Assembly (NCBI GenBank): GCA_017558865.1 | Contig: JAFYTM010000131.1 | Span: forward strand, 1-58,457 | Direction: 5' to 3' | Source: Lachnospiraceae bacterium | Lineage (GTDB): Bacteria > Bacillota > Clostridia > Lachnospirales > Lachnospiraceae | DNA length: 58,457 bases | Part shown: positions 43,521 to 50,504 of the stretch, piece by piece | Layout of the letters: each line of letters opens with the position of its first letter | Position numbering within the stretch: the first letter of the stretch is position 1 | The notes under the pieces: generated by a model | What the model saw: the letters and a program-made list of their open reading frames with translations, nothing else | Database searches by the model: none | What the model was told of the DNA's origin: nothing | Program-made: the position numbers and the translations under genes

Positions 43521-44810
43521 ATGAAAATTGGTAAATTATTTTTGTCAGACTTTAGAGGAATAGATAAACTTACGTTAGATTTACAGGGGAAGAGTACGGT
43601 TTTATATGGAATTAACGGGGTAGGAAAAAGTACGATTTTATCTGCAATCAATTTATTATATACACCGATCCTGAATAAACTTACTCGCCAGAAAATAAAA
43701 CAGACATTAAATATAGAGCTTAGCGATATTAAATATGGAAAAGCTTCTACCAGGATAGGTGCTGCTTATATGTTCGATGAATCAGACCATACGCTGGAGT
43801 TAAGCAGAGGGATGACCCATGAGAATAAGCGGATGATTGATAATGTTCAACTGGATAAGCTGGTTGAGTATTACGAAAAGTTATATGTTGGGAAAAACAG
43901 CATAGATGAAAGTAACAATTTGATTTTTGAAAATCCAGAATATAATATCCCGATTTTTGTGAATTATGGAGTCAATCGTCTGGTGTTAAAGACACCATTG
44001 CGATTCCGAAAGAAAGAGGACTACGGGCAAATTGCGGCTTTTGAGAAAGCCATTGAAAATCAAATTGCTTTTGACCGTTTGTTTGAGTGGTTTTTTGATC
44101 TGGAATTTTTTGAAAATATGAAAAGAAAGGATATTCCTAATTATCAGGATAAAGAACTGAAGGCTGTGAAAACGGCAATGCTGGCGATGCTTGATGGTTT
44201 TGAAGATATTCATATTGTAGCCAGACCATATTCTATGAGAGTTACCAAGGCAGGGGAAATTTTGGATGTCCTGCAGCTTTCCGATGGTGAAAAATGTACT
44301 TTGGCGTTGTTTGGAGATATTGCAAGAAGGTTGGCGATCGCAAATCCTTCTTTGGAAGACCCATTAAAGGGTTCAGGAGTTGTCCTGATTGATGAATTGG
44401 AACTGCATATGCATACTTCCTGGCAAAGAAAAGCAATTCCTATGTTAATAGAGACATTTCCTAATATTCAATTCATTATAACGACCCATTCACCGCAGGT
44501 ATTGGGCGAGATCAACGAGGATTTTAATGTGTTTTCCTTATCAAAAGAAGGAAAACAGGTGAAGATTGTACCGACAACAACGATGTTTGGTATGGATTCT
44601 AATGCGATTCTGGAAGACAGGATGAACACAGATTCTGTGAGTCAGATCATAAAGCAGAAAGTAGAAGAAATGTATGTGTTGATAGATTTGAAAGATTATG
44701 ATGGTGCAGAACTGATTGCGAATGAGATTGATGAGTTGACGCAGAATCGTAACACAGATACAGTGCGTGCCAGAATTATAATCAGAAGAGGCAGACATCG
44801 AAATGCATAA
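43521..44810 (+). CDS. ptuA: PtuA-like ATPase of a Septu-type defence pair
   Basis: A 429-residue ABC/SMC-like ATPase (AAA_21 type). It has Walker A GINGVGKST (30-38), the signature-like LSDGEKCTLALFGDIARRL, Walker B VVLIDELELHMH (Asp291, Glu292) and the H-loop ITTHSPQVLGEI. Between them lies a helical insertion (about 80-240), as in OLD- and PtuA-type proteins. Together with the overlapping HNH gene it matches the Septu anti-phage system, in which PtuA assembles and controls the PtuB nuclease. ATG 43521 is preceded by AAGGGG; the frame is open to 43413 but the promoter lies there. No reverse transcriptase is nearby, which argues against a retron variant. Confidence 0.78.
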   Translation: MKIGKLFLSDFRGIDKLTLDLQGKSTVLYGINGVGKSTILSAINLLYTPILNKLTRQKIKQTLNIELSDIKYGKASTRIGAAYMFDESDHTLELSRGMTHENKRMIDNVQLDKLVEYYEKLYVGKNSIDESNNLIFENPEYNIPIFVNYGVNRLVLKTPLRFRKKEDYGQIAAFEKAIENQIAFDRLFEWFFDLEFFENMKRKDIPNYQDKELKAVKTAMLAMLDGFEDIHIVARPYSMRVTKAGEILDVLQLSDGEKCTLALFGDIARRLAIANPSLEDPLKGSGVVLIDELELHMHTSWQRKAIPMLIETFPNIQFIITTHSPQVLGEINEDFNVFSLSKEGKQVKIVPTTTMFGMDSNAILEDRMNTDSVSQIIKQKVEEMYVLIDLKDYDGAELIANEIDELTQNRNTDTVRARIIIRRGRHRNA

Positions 44811-45507
44811 AATAATAAAACAATCTGAACCGGATCATTTTCGCCTGTGGAAACAGAATTTTCGTAATGTGAATGGTCGGGATGCTGTATATGATGACCT
44901 GATGGAAACATCAGAATATGGAATGTTAAAAAATTCCCTGCTGGAAGAGCAGGGATATATTTGTTGTTATTGTGAAAAAGCAATCGGACGTGGTGGTATG
45001 AGGGATTGCAATATTGAACATTTTATGCCACGTCATCCGGATTCAAGGTTTTTAAGTTCACAAGAGTGTGAACAGTGTAAAAATGCACAGATGGATTATG
45101 CAAATTTATTTGCTTCCTGTCTGGGAGAACATGCATATTCTGCTGATCATTGTAACCATAAAAAAGACAACTGGTTTGATTTTGAAGTATGTGTCTCTCC
45201 TGCAGAAGATGAAATTGAGACACTTTTTGGATTTCGGGCTGATGGTAAAATCTTTGCGATTGGAAGCAATAAAAAGGGAGAGGAGTTACGAAGACACTTG
45301 GGATTGGATTCCTATGTATTAAATGAACAGCGTAAAGCTGCCTATGATACAGTGATGGAAATAGAATTTGGAAGTGATGAACTTCTGGATGATGTTTCGT
45401 ATATAGCGGATACCATAAGTTTTTATAAGCAAAAGGATGAAAGAGGGTATTATACACCTTTTTGCTCTATGATTACTTATTGTTTACAGCATGAGTTACT
45501 TGATTAG
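44803..45507 (+). CDS. ptuB: PtuB-like HNH endonuclease of a Septu-type defence pair
   Basis: A 234-residue HNH nuclease of the TIGR02646/PtuB type. CCYCEK (Cys54-Glu58) and RDCNIEHFMPR (catalytic-region His73) start the fold. CEQCKN (Cys89, Cys92) gives further zinc ligands, and DYANLFASC (Asn101) and DHCNHKK (His119) complete the HNH pattern. The C-terminal ~100 residues are helical. Its start overlaps the ATPase stop by 8 bases, so the two are made together. In Septu, this subunit cleaves DNA once the ATPase is relieved during infection. Confidence 0.8.
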   Translation: MHKIIKQSEPDHFRLWKQNFRNVNGRDAVYDDLMETSEYGMLKNSLLEEQGYICCYCEKAIGRGGMRDCNIEHFMPRHPDSRFLSSQECEQCKNAQMDYANLFASCLGEHAYSADHCNHKKDNWFDFEVCVSPAEDEIETLFGFRADGKIFAIGSNKKGEELRRHLGLDSYVLNEQRKAAYDTVMEIEFGSDELLDDVSYIADTISFYKQKDERGYYTPFCSMITYCLQHELLD

Positions 45508-45521
45508 AATGAAGTGTATGT

Positions 45522-45549
45522 TTGATAAGTGTTTTAATGAAAGGATAAT
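45522..45549 (+). promoter_or_regulatory. promoter of the choloylglycine-hydrolase-family gene
   Basis: TTGATA (45522-45527) and GATAAT (45544-45549) are 16 bases apart, each one mismatch from consensus. Confidence 0.5.
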
Positions 45550-45590
45550 TTTTTGAACGCCGGGGAAACTGTAGAGAAAAAGGAGTTCTT

Positions 45591-46577
45591 ATGTGTACAG
45601 CCATTACCTACAGAACAAAAGACCATTATTTTGGACGTACCCTGGACTATGAAGTATCTTATGGACAAAAGATTGTGATTACGCCAAGAAATTATGAGTT
45701 CCTGTTTCGGAAAATGGGACGGGTGAAAAAACATTATGCCATGATCGGCATGGCCGTGGTGGTGGATGGCTACCCATTATATTATGATGCGACCAATGAA
45801 AAAGGACTGAGTATGGCAGGGTTGAATTTCCCCGGAAATGCAGATTACAGGCAGGAAGCAGAAAATGTGGATAATATAGCACCATTTGAGCTGATTCCGT
45901 GGATACTGAGGCAGTGCCGGACGATTGCAGAGGCAAAAGAACTGCTTTCTCATCTGAATCTGGTCAACATTCATTTCAGTGAACAGTTTCCACTGTCGCC
46001 TCTCCACTGGATGATTTCAGACAGGGAAACTTCGATTGTGGTAGAATCTGTAAAGGATGGATTAAAGATTTATGACAATCCGATCGGTGTATTGACCAAT
46101 AATCCGCCGTTTGATTATCAATTGATGAATCTGAACAATTATATGGGGCTGAGTATCGATGAACCGGTCAACCATTTTTCAGAGAAGCTGGATATGAGTA
46201 TTTACAGCCGTGGGATGGGTGCGCTGGGGCTTCCGGGGGACTTGTCTTCGGTGTCCCGTTTTGTAAGGGCTGCTTTTACAAAATTCCATGCGGTATCAGG
46301 AGATTCGGAATCCGAAAGTATCAGTCAGTTTTTTCATATTCTTGGTGCGGTAGAGCAGCCAAGAGGATGTGTGCGGATCGATGGAGAGCTGTATGAACTG
46401 ACGATCTATACTTCGTGCTGCAATACAGATAAAGGGATCTATTATTACAGGACATATGATAATTCTCAAATCACTGGTGTAGATATGTATCAGGAAGATC
46501 TGGATGGTACTGAAGTCGTGAGTTATCCTCTGGTGGTGGAACAGCAGGTGAGGATGGAGAGGCAGAAAAACGAATAA
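45591..46577 (+). CDS. choloylglycine hydrolase family enzyme (bile-salt-hydrolase-like)
   Basis: A 328-residue N-terminal-nucleophile amidase. After removal of Met1, Cys2 (MCTAITYR) becomes the nucleophile. The other catalytic-site residues of bile salt hydrolase line up as Arg16 and Asp19 (GRTLD), Asn79 (AGLNFPG), Asn170/171 (LTNNPPFDYQ) and Arg223 (SSVSRFVRAAF). LNNYMGL and GALGLPGD are also typical. Deconjugation of taurine- or glycine-bound bile acids is the likely activity. Penicillin V acylase or N-acyl-homoserine-lactone acylase activity is possible in this family. There is no signal peptide, as for cytoplasmic BSH. AAAAAGGAG lies before the ATG. Confidence 0.85.
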   Translation: MCTAITYRTKDHYFGRTLDYEVSYGQKIVITPRNYEFLFRKMGRVKKHYAMIGMAVVVDGYPLYYDATNEKGLSMAGLNFPGNADYRQEAENVDNIAPFELIPWILRQCRTIAEAKELLSHLNLVNIHFSEQFPLSPLHWMISDRETSIVVESVKDGLKIYDNPIGVLTNNPPFDYQLMNLNNYMGLSIDEPVNHFSEKLDMSIYSRGMGALGLPGDLSSVSRFVRAAFTKFHAVSGDSESESISQFFHILGAVEQPRGCVRIDGELYELTIYTSCCNTDKGIYYYRTYDNSQITGVDMYQEDLDGTEVVSYPLVVEQQVRMERQKNE

Positions 46578-46590
46578 AATAGAGAACAAA

Positions 46591-46634
46591 GGTGTAAGGT
46601 CTTTTGATGACTCAATAAAGACTTTACACCTTTT
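46591..46634 (+). terminator. terminator after the choloylglycine-hydrolase-family gene
   Basis: GGTGTAAGGTCTTT pairs with AAAGACTTTACACC (one G-U) across a 12-base loop, and TTTT follows. Its right arm is also the left copy of the 17-bp inverted repeat described next. Confidence 0.75.
46614..46630 (+). repeat. 17-bp inverted repeat, left copy
   Basis: AATAAAGACTTTACACC is repeated exactly in inverted orientation at 46889-46905, bracketing 258 bases that hold one small minus-strand gene. Confidence 0.85.
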
Positions 46635-46654
46635 GTGTATAGGGTACAATGATG

Positions 46655-46837
46655 TTATTTTTGGAGCGTTGGGGATTGATAGAATTTACGTTCGATGGCT
46701 CTTTTTTCAAAAGCGATCTGTTTTAACGTATTAGTTGCATGATCTTTTTCTGCTTCGATTTCAAGGCGTTCTAATAATGTTAACTGGTCAAACAAATATC
46801 CATTATATTCTTTTTCGTTGGTTGGCATGTATTCCAT
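46655..46837 (-). CDS. small helical protein of unknown function
   Basis: A 60-residue protein rich in Glu, Lys and Leu, predicted by eye as two amphipathic helices (DQLTLLERLEIEAEKDHATN and QIAFEKRAIERKF). It has no cysteine, membrane segment or recognised family motif. On the minus strand AAAGGGG lies 7 bases before the ATG, supporting translation; a second in-frame ATG follows three codons later. It sits alone between 17-bp inverted repeats. It could be a small regulator or a mobile-element passenger. Confidence 0.5.
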   Translation of the reverse strand: MEYMPTNEKEYNGYLFDQLTLLERLEIEAEKDHATNTLKQIAFEKRAIERKFYQSPTLQK

Positions 46838-46888
46838 CCTTTCACCCCTTTACTTGATTTTGTAATCATTATAGGGGATTTTTAGATG

Positions 46889-46905
46889 GGTGTAAAGTCT
46901 TTATT
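46889..46905 (-). repeat. 17-bp inverted repeat, right copy
   Basis: GGTGTAAAGTCTTTATT is the exact reverse complement of 46614-46630. It lies just upstream of the small minus-strand gene's SD region. Confidence 0.85.
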
Positions 46906-46982
46906 CAATTATCAAGGGACGTGTTTTTGGGGGGAAATGAAGATTCTGAACACAGTAGAAAAACTGTAAGCTAATTCTATAA

Positions 46983-47038
46983 CAACAAAAAATAAAAGTC
47001 AATATACAATTCCGTTTTAGAAAATGTGTATTGACTTT
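46983..47038 (-). terminator. terminator of the Xre regulator gene
   Basis: On the minus strand a 14-bp stem (arms 47038-47025 and 47008-46995, one G-U) is followed by the T-rich TTTTATTTTTTG. The stem overlaps the gene's stop codon. Confidence 0.65.
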
Positions 47039-47252
47039 ATTTATTTGCTTCTTTATTTGAAGTTCTTCCAAGCAAATAATCGACAGATACATGATAATAA
47101 TCAGCAAGCTTTATGAAGACCTCAATAGGGATATTGATTTTCCCCAGTTCGTATTTGGAATAGGTGGTCTGTTTTATATTTAGATAGTTCGCCAGTTCAT
47201 TTTGTGTCTTGTCACTGTCTTCCCGTAGATTTCGGATATTGGGAAATATCAT
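47037..47252 (-). CDS. Xre-family helix-turn-helix regulator
   Basis: A 71-residue Cro/CI-type DNA-binding protein consisting of little more than the HTH_3 domain. NIRNLREDSDKTQNELANYL and IKQTTYSKYELGKINIPIE are the two DNA-reading helices, and LADYYHVSVDYLLGR is the classic last helix. It is divergent from the operon beginning at 47379. Two palindromes in the shared 126-base region cover that operon's promoter, so it is almost certainly its repressor. No effector domain is present, so release must come from another protein or from instability. Confidence 0.9.
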   Translation of the reverse strand: MIFPNIRNLREDSDKTQNELANYLNIKQTTYSKYELGKINIPIEVFIKLADYYHVSVDYLLGRTSNKEANK

Positions 47253-47283
47253 ATAAGTAACTCCAGATGTTTTGTATTGTTAT

Positions 47284-47289
47284 ATTATA
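47284..47289 (-). promoter_or_regulatory. -10 element of the Xre regulator gene
   Basis: TATAAT on the minus strand lies next to operator 1. No good -35 is seen, since its position would fall within the operator. Confidence 0.45.
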
Positions 47290-47290
47290 A

Positions 47291-47311
47291 AATAGTCTTG
47301 ATGGGACTATT
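47291..47311. promoter_or_regulatory. operator 1 (palindrome)
   Basis: AATAGTC and GACTATT form a perfect inverted repeat around 7 bases. It covers the first bases of the plus-strand -35 and abuts the minus-strand -10. Confidence 0.8.
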
Positions 47312-47338
47312 GAAAAATAGTCGTAACACGACTATAAT
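47310..47338 (+). promoter_or_regulatory. sigma-A promoter of the HerA-type operon
   Basis: TTGAAA (47310-47315) and TATAAT (47333-47338) are separated by exactly 17 bases, a strong promoter whose elements overlap both operators. Confidence 0.85.
47317..47335. promoter_or_regulatory. operator 2 (palindrome)
   Basis: ATAGTCG and CGACTAT form a perfect inverted repeat around 5 bases, filling the promoter spacer and reaching into the -10. It shares the ATAGTC/GACTAT core with operator 1, and the two centres are about 25 bp apart. Confidence 0.8.
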
Positions 47339-47378
47339 TTAGCGTAAGCAAAACAAAGTTTATTATGGAGGTAAAATT

Positions 47379-47924
47379 ATGCCGGGAAAAGTTAAAACGC
47401 GTAATAAAGGTATGGATACAAAGGGACTGGATTGTTACAGTATACAAAAAGAAGCATCTGATCAGATCCAGAAGAATGAAAGACTCAGAGAGCTTGGTGA
47501 AAAATATGTGAGGGATAAAGAAACTCTGGAGAAAGAGATAGAGAAAGTTAAGGCTGCGAAAATTTCAGAAGAGGCTAAGACAAAATTAATTGGCGAGCTT
47601 GAGGGTGCAATCAGAACGATTCAGGAGCAGTATGCAGAGGCGATTGTGGAAGAGGAAAGCAGGGTGGAGGAAGATCTTGAGATTCAGCTTGAACTGATGC
47701 GGGAGATGGCAGAAGAATTTGGACAGCAGGCTGATTCTCTGCGGGATGTCCAAGTGGAGGTAGTTGGAAAAGATGCATCCGATGCGGCTGCGGCTGAAGC
47801 CGAAGCGCAGAAAACAGAATTTGAACGTATGCGGGAAGAATATGGAGCAAAATTACAGCTCCAGATGGAACAGGCTCAGATGCAGAGGCGTAAAATCATG
47901 CTCAGGCGTCTGAGTGGACAATAG
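47379..47924 (+). CDS. coiled-coil protein of unknown function, first gene of the HerA-type operon
   Basis: A 181-residue, highly charged protein. A basic N-terminus (PGKVKTRNKGMDTKGLD) is followed by almost continuous heptad-like helix (about 25-180) rich in Glu, Lys and Gln, ending in a basic RRKIMLRRL segment. There is no membrane segment, cysteine cluster or catalytic motif. It is made from the Xre-controlled promoter with GGAGG before the ATG and lies 16 bases before the HerA-like ATPase. A scaffold or adaptor role for the ATPase is inference. I do not recognise the family. Confidence 0.75.
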   Translation: MPGKVKTRNKGMDTKGLDCYSIQKEASDQIQKNERLRELGEKYVRDKETLEKEIEKVKAAKISEEAKTKLIGELEGAIRTIQEQYAEAIVEEESRVEEDLEIQLELMREMAEEFGQQADSLRDVQVEVVGKDASDAAAAEAEAQKTEFERMREEYGAKLQLQMEQAQMQRRKIMLRRLSGQ

Positions 47925-47940
47925 ATAAGAGGTGAGTGCG

Positions 47941-50493
47941 ATGGGAATCGTATGTCTCCAGTTGGAACAGATACCCGACTTGACTCTGAATAGATATCAG
48001 TCCATGTCAGACACCGGTGTGGAAGGTGTATTAAAACGGCATGAAAATTTTCTGCGCCAGTGGCATGGGATTGGAATGGAGAGTGCCACCAGTTTTCATC
48101 TGCTTTATCTGTATCTACCGTCAGAACGGATTGGACAACGTCTGAAAGTGTTTTTCTTCATTCAAGGGGAGGAACACCGTCTGCAGTTGGTTGTTCCTTT
48201 GCTGCAGAAATCTCCGCTGAGTGAGTTTTTTCATTTAAAGAAAGGGATGTTGTCACAGATACCATTCCGTGCCGGGGCGACATTGATGAAAAAAGAAAGA
48301 ATCGTAGATGTTTACAATCCGATGACCGGTCAAAGTACATCGGTACACTATGTTCCAAAATGGGAAATGAACGAGGCGGGCAGACTATATGATCTGTTTC
48401 GGATATTGGAAACGGTTAGTCAGGCTTATAAGCCTCAAAAGGAGTGCGCTTTCAGAATCGATCTGTATCCAGTGTCGGCATCGCAGGATACCAGAAACAG
48501 ATTTACTCCTGTATTGAAGGCTCTTCGGGGAGAAAACGATATCCGGTTACTGAAAGATACAGACAGTCTCAAGGCAGACAGTTATGTCCGTGATATCTGT
48601 TCAGAATATGAAGACTGGCTTACAAGCCTTGAGACGTCCCCGCATTTCCGGGTAAATATGTATGGCTTTGCAGATGATGTATTTAAGGCAAAGGTGATCC
48701 TGAATGCGGCTGGCTCGGAGTCTTTGATGGAGGGAGATTTTTCGATTGCGGCGATGAAACCGGACAAGGATGGCTGTTTTGGTCTGTTCAGCCGGATGGG
48801 AAGTGCTGCGGATGATTATTGTTTCTTTCCAGATCAGGCAGTATTGAAAAGCTGGTCAACGACGTTTTGCCTGGTGGAGGTGGTGCCTTTTTTCAGATTC
48901 CCGGCTTTATATGATGGCGAGAGCATTGAAATACCGAAGGAAACTGCTCCATTACCGGTAGAAAATGGCATCTATCTGGGCAGAGACCGGAATGGCTATC
49001 CGGTATATGTTGCATTAAAAGATTTCCCGCGCCATGCTTTTTTTACAGGTATGCCAGGTTCAGGTAAAACAAATACGATGCTTCATCTGGTAACACAACT
49101 GCGGCAAAATAGTATTCCTTTTCTTGCCCTTGAACCTGCAAAAAAGGAATACCGGGCTTTGCTGGGGTATCATGAGATGCGAGGGGTCTATTTATTCTCG
49201 CCCCATCTGCAGAGTAAATTTCCATTACACGTAAATCCGATGGAGTTCCCGAAAGGTGTCCGGTTAAGTGAGCATATCAATGCACTTATGGAAGTGTTTG
49301 AAGGTTCGTTTACACTGGAAGGTCCAACGTATAAATTCCTCAGCAGTTCTATTCAGAGGTCTTATACAAATCTGGGATGGGATATAGAGGATGAAAATAA
49401 CGGTACACTTCCTTATCCAAGCCTGCAGGATATTTACCAGAATCTGGAACAGGAGATAGAGGCATCCAGCTATGATTCAGAGGTGAAGGGAAATGTACGT
49501 GCATTTCTGCAGGTGCGTCTCGGCGGTCTGATGGAACGAGATTCAGGCGAATTATTTGACGTTGATTTGTCTACTATTAAACCGGAGGAGTGGCTTACGA
49601 TTTCTGCGATTGTGGAGCTGGAGGTATTGGCAGAGAAGGCTAAGAATTTCTTTGTGTTGTTGGTCTGCCACTACATATTGGAGACACTCCGGGCAGATCC
49701 GGCTGGCGGTACAGACCGTGACGGGAAAGCTCTGCCAGTCAGACATGTGATTTTTATCGAGGAGGCTCACAATATCATTGCATCCGATACGCAGCAGCAA
49801 AGCAGCGATTCTGTTGACCCGAAAATCTCGGCAACCGCATATATTGTGAAAATGCTCGCAGAGGTACGTGCGTTGAGGGAGGCGATCGTGATTGCAGACC
49901 AGTTGCCTAGCGCGCTGGCAAGTGAAGTGACAAAGAATACAGGATTAAAGCTGGTTCACCGGTTAACCTCCAAAGATGACAGGGAACAGATCGGTACTGC
50001 CATATCTGCCTCACCGGTACAGTTGGAGCAGATGGCTTCGTTTACCAGTGGCCGCGCATTGATCTATCACGAGAGGACGATAAAGCCGTTCGAGATGCAG
50101 GTGGAAGAATGGATTCCGCCTGATATTTCTTTTGATATTTCCAATGATATCCAGTTGTATGCCCAAATGTGGCGGTTACCAACGCTGACCAGAATGACCA
50201 GGGTCTCGTTTAGAAACTGGCAGGGGAAATATTTGTTCAAGCTGGATGAACAGGTGTCAGAACTTGCAAAAAAATCTGCGCAGGTGAATGCGCTGGTTGA
50301 GGTTCAGCAGTATAAGGTGAAAAAAGCATTGTTATTGGCTGAATGCAGACGGTTATCTGAGAAATGCAAAAGGCTCAGGAAGCTGTGGATATTGTCAGAG
50401 ACGGATGAAAATCCGTTGAAGGATGAATTTGAAGAAATATTAGAATACATTGATGGGATGATCGACAGGGTCGATGGGATTCCCTGGAGTTAG
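47941..50493 (+). CDS. HerA-like (DUF87) ATPase
   Basis: An 850-residue ATPase of the HerA/FtsK/VirB4 superfamily. The first ~350 residues are not a HerA barrel I can place, but contain GIGMESATSFHLLY and long beta-rich parts. The motor begins with FTGMPGSGKTNTMLHLV (Walker A 370-377) and a long insertion follows. Walker B is VIFIEEAHNII (603-613) with Glu as catalytic base. IVIADQLPSAL, TGLKLVHRLTS and FTSGRALIYHERTIKPFEMQVEEW then follow, as in HerA. The C-terminal ~110 residues are coiled coil. HerA-type motors pump DNA, usually with a nuclease or membrane partner; no nuclease is recognisable here. ATG 47941 follows AGAGGTGA. Confidence 0.82.
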   Translation: MGIVCLQLEQIPDLTLNRYQSMSDTGVEGVLKRHENFLRQWHGIGMESATSFHLLYLYLPSERIGQRLKVFFFIQGEEHRLQLVVPLLQKSPLSEFFHLKKGMLSQIPFRAGATLMKKERIVDVYNPMTGQSTSVHYVPKWEMNEAGRLYDLFRILETVSQAYKPQKECAFRIDLYPVSASQDTRNRFTPVLKALRGENDIRLLKDTDSLKADSYVRDICSEYEDWLTSLETSPHFRVNMYGFADDVFKAKVILNAAGSESLMEGDFSIAAMKPDKDGCFGLFSRMGSAADDYCFFPDQAVLKSWSTTFCLVEVVPFFRFPALYDGESIEIPKETAPLPVENGIYLGRDRNGYPVYVALKDFPRHAFFTGMPGSGKTNTMLHLVTQLRQNSIPFLALEPAKKEYRALLGYHEMRGVYLFSPHLQSKFPLHVNPMEFPKGVRLSEHINALMEVFEGSFTLEGPTYKFLSSSIQRSYTNLGWDIEDENNGTLPYPSLQDIYQNLEQEIEASSYDSEVKGNVRAFLQVRLGGLMERDSGELFDVDLSTIKPEEWLTISAIVELEVLAEKAKNFFVLLVCHYILETLRADPAGGTDRDGKALPVRHVIFIEEAHNIIASDTQQQSSDSVDPKISATAYIVKMLAEVRALREAIVIADQLPSALASEVTKNTGLKLVHRLTSKDDREQIGTAISASPVQLEQMASFTSGRALIYHERTIKPFEMQVEEWIPPDISFDISNDIQLYAQMWRLPTLTRMTRVSFRNWQGKYLFKLDEQVSELAKKSAQVNALVEVQQYKVKKALLLAECRRLSEKCKRLRKLWILSETDENPLKDEFEEILEYIDGMIDRVDGIPWS

Positions 50494-50504
50494 GAGAAGA
50501 TTTT

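Noticed and set aside
43299..45600. retron (reverse transcriptase plus ncRNA) associated with the HNH/ATPase pair
   Set aside because: No reverse-transcriptase gene or msr/msd-like structure is near, so the simpler Septu reading is kept.
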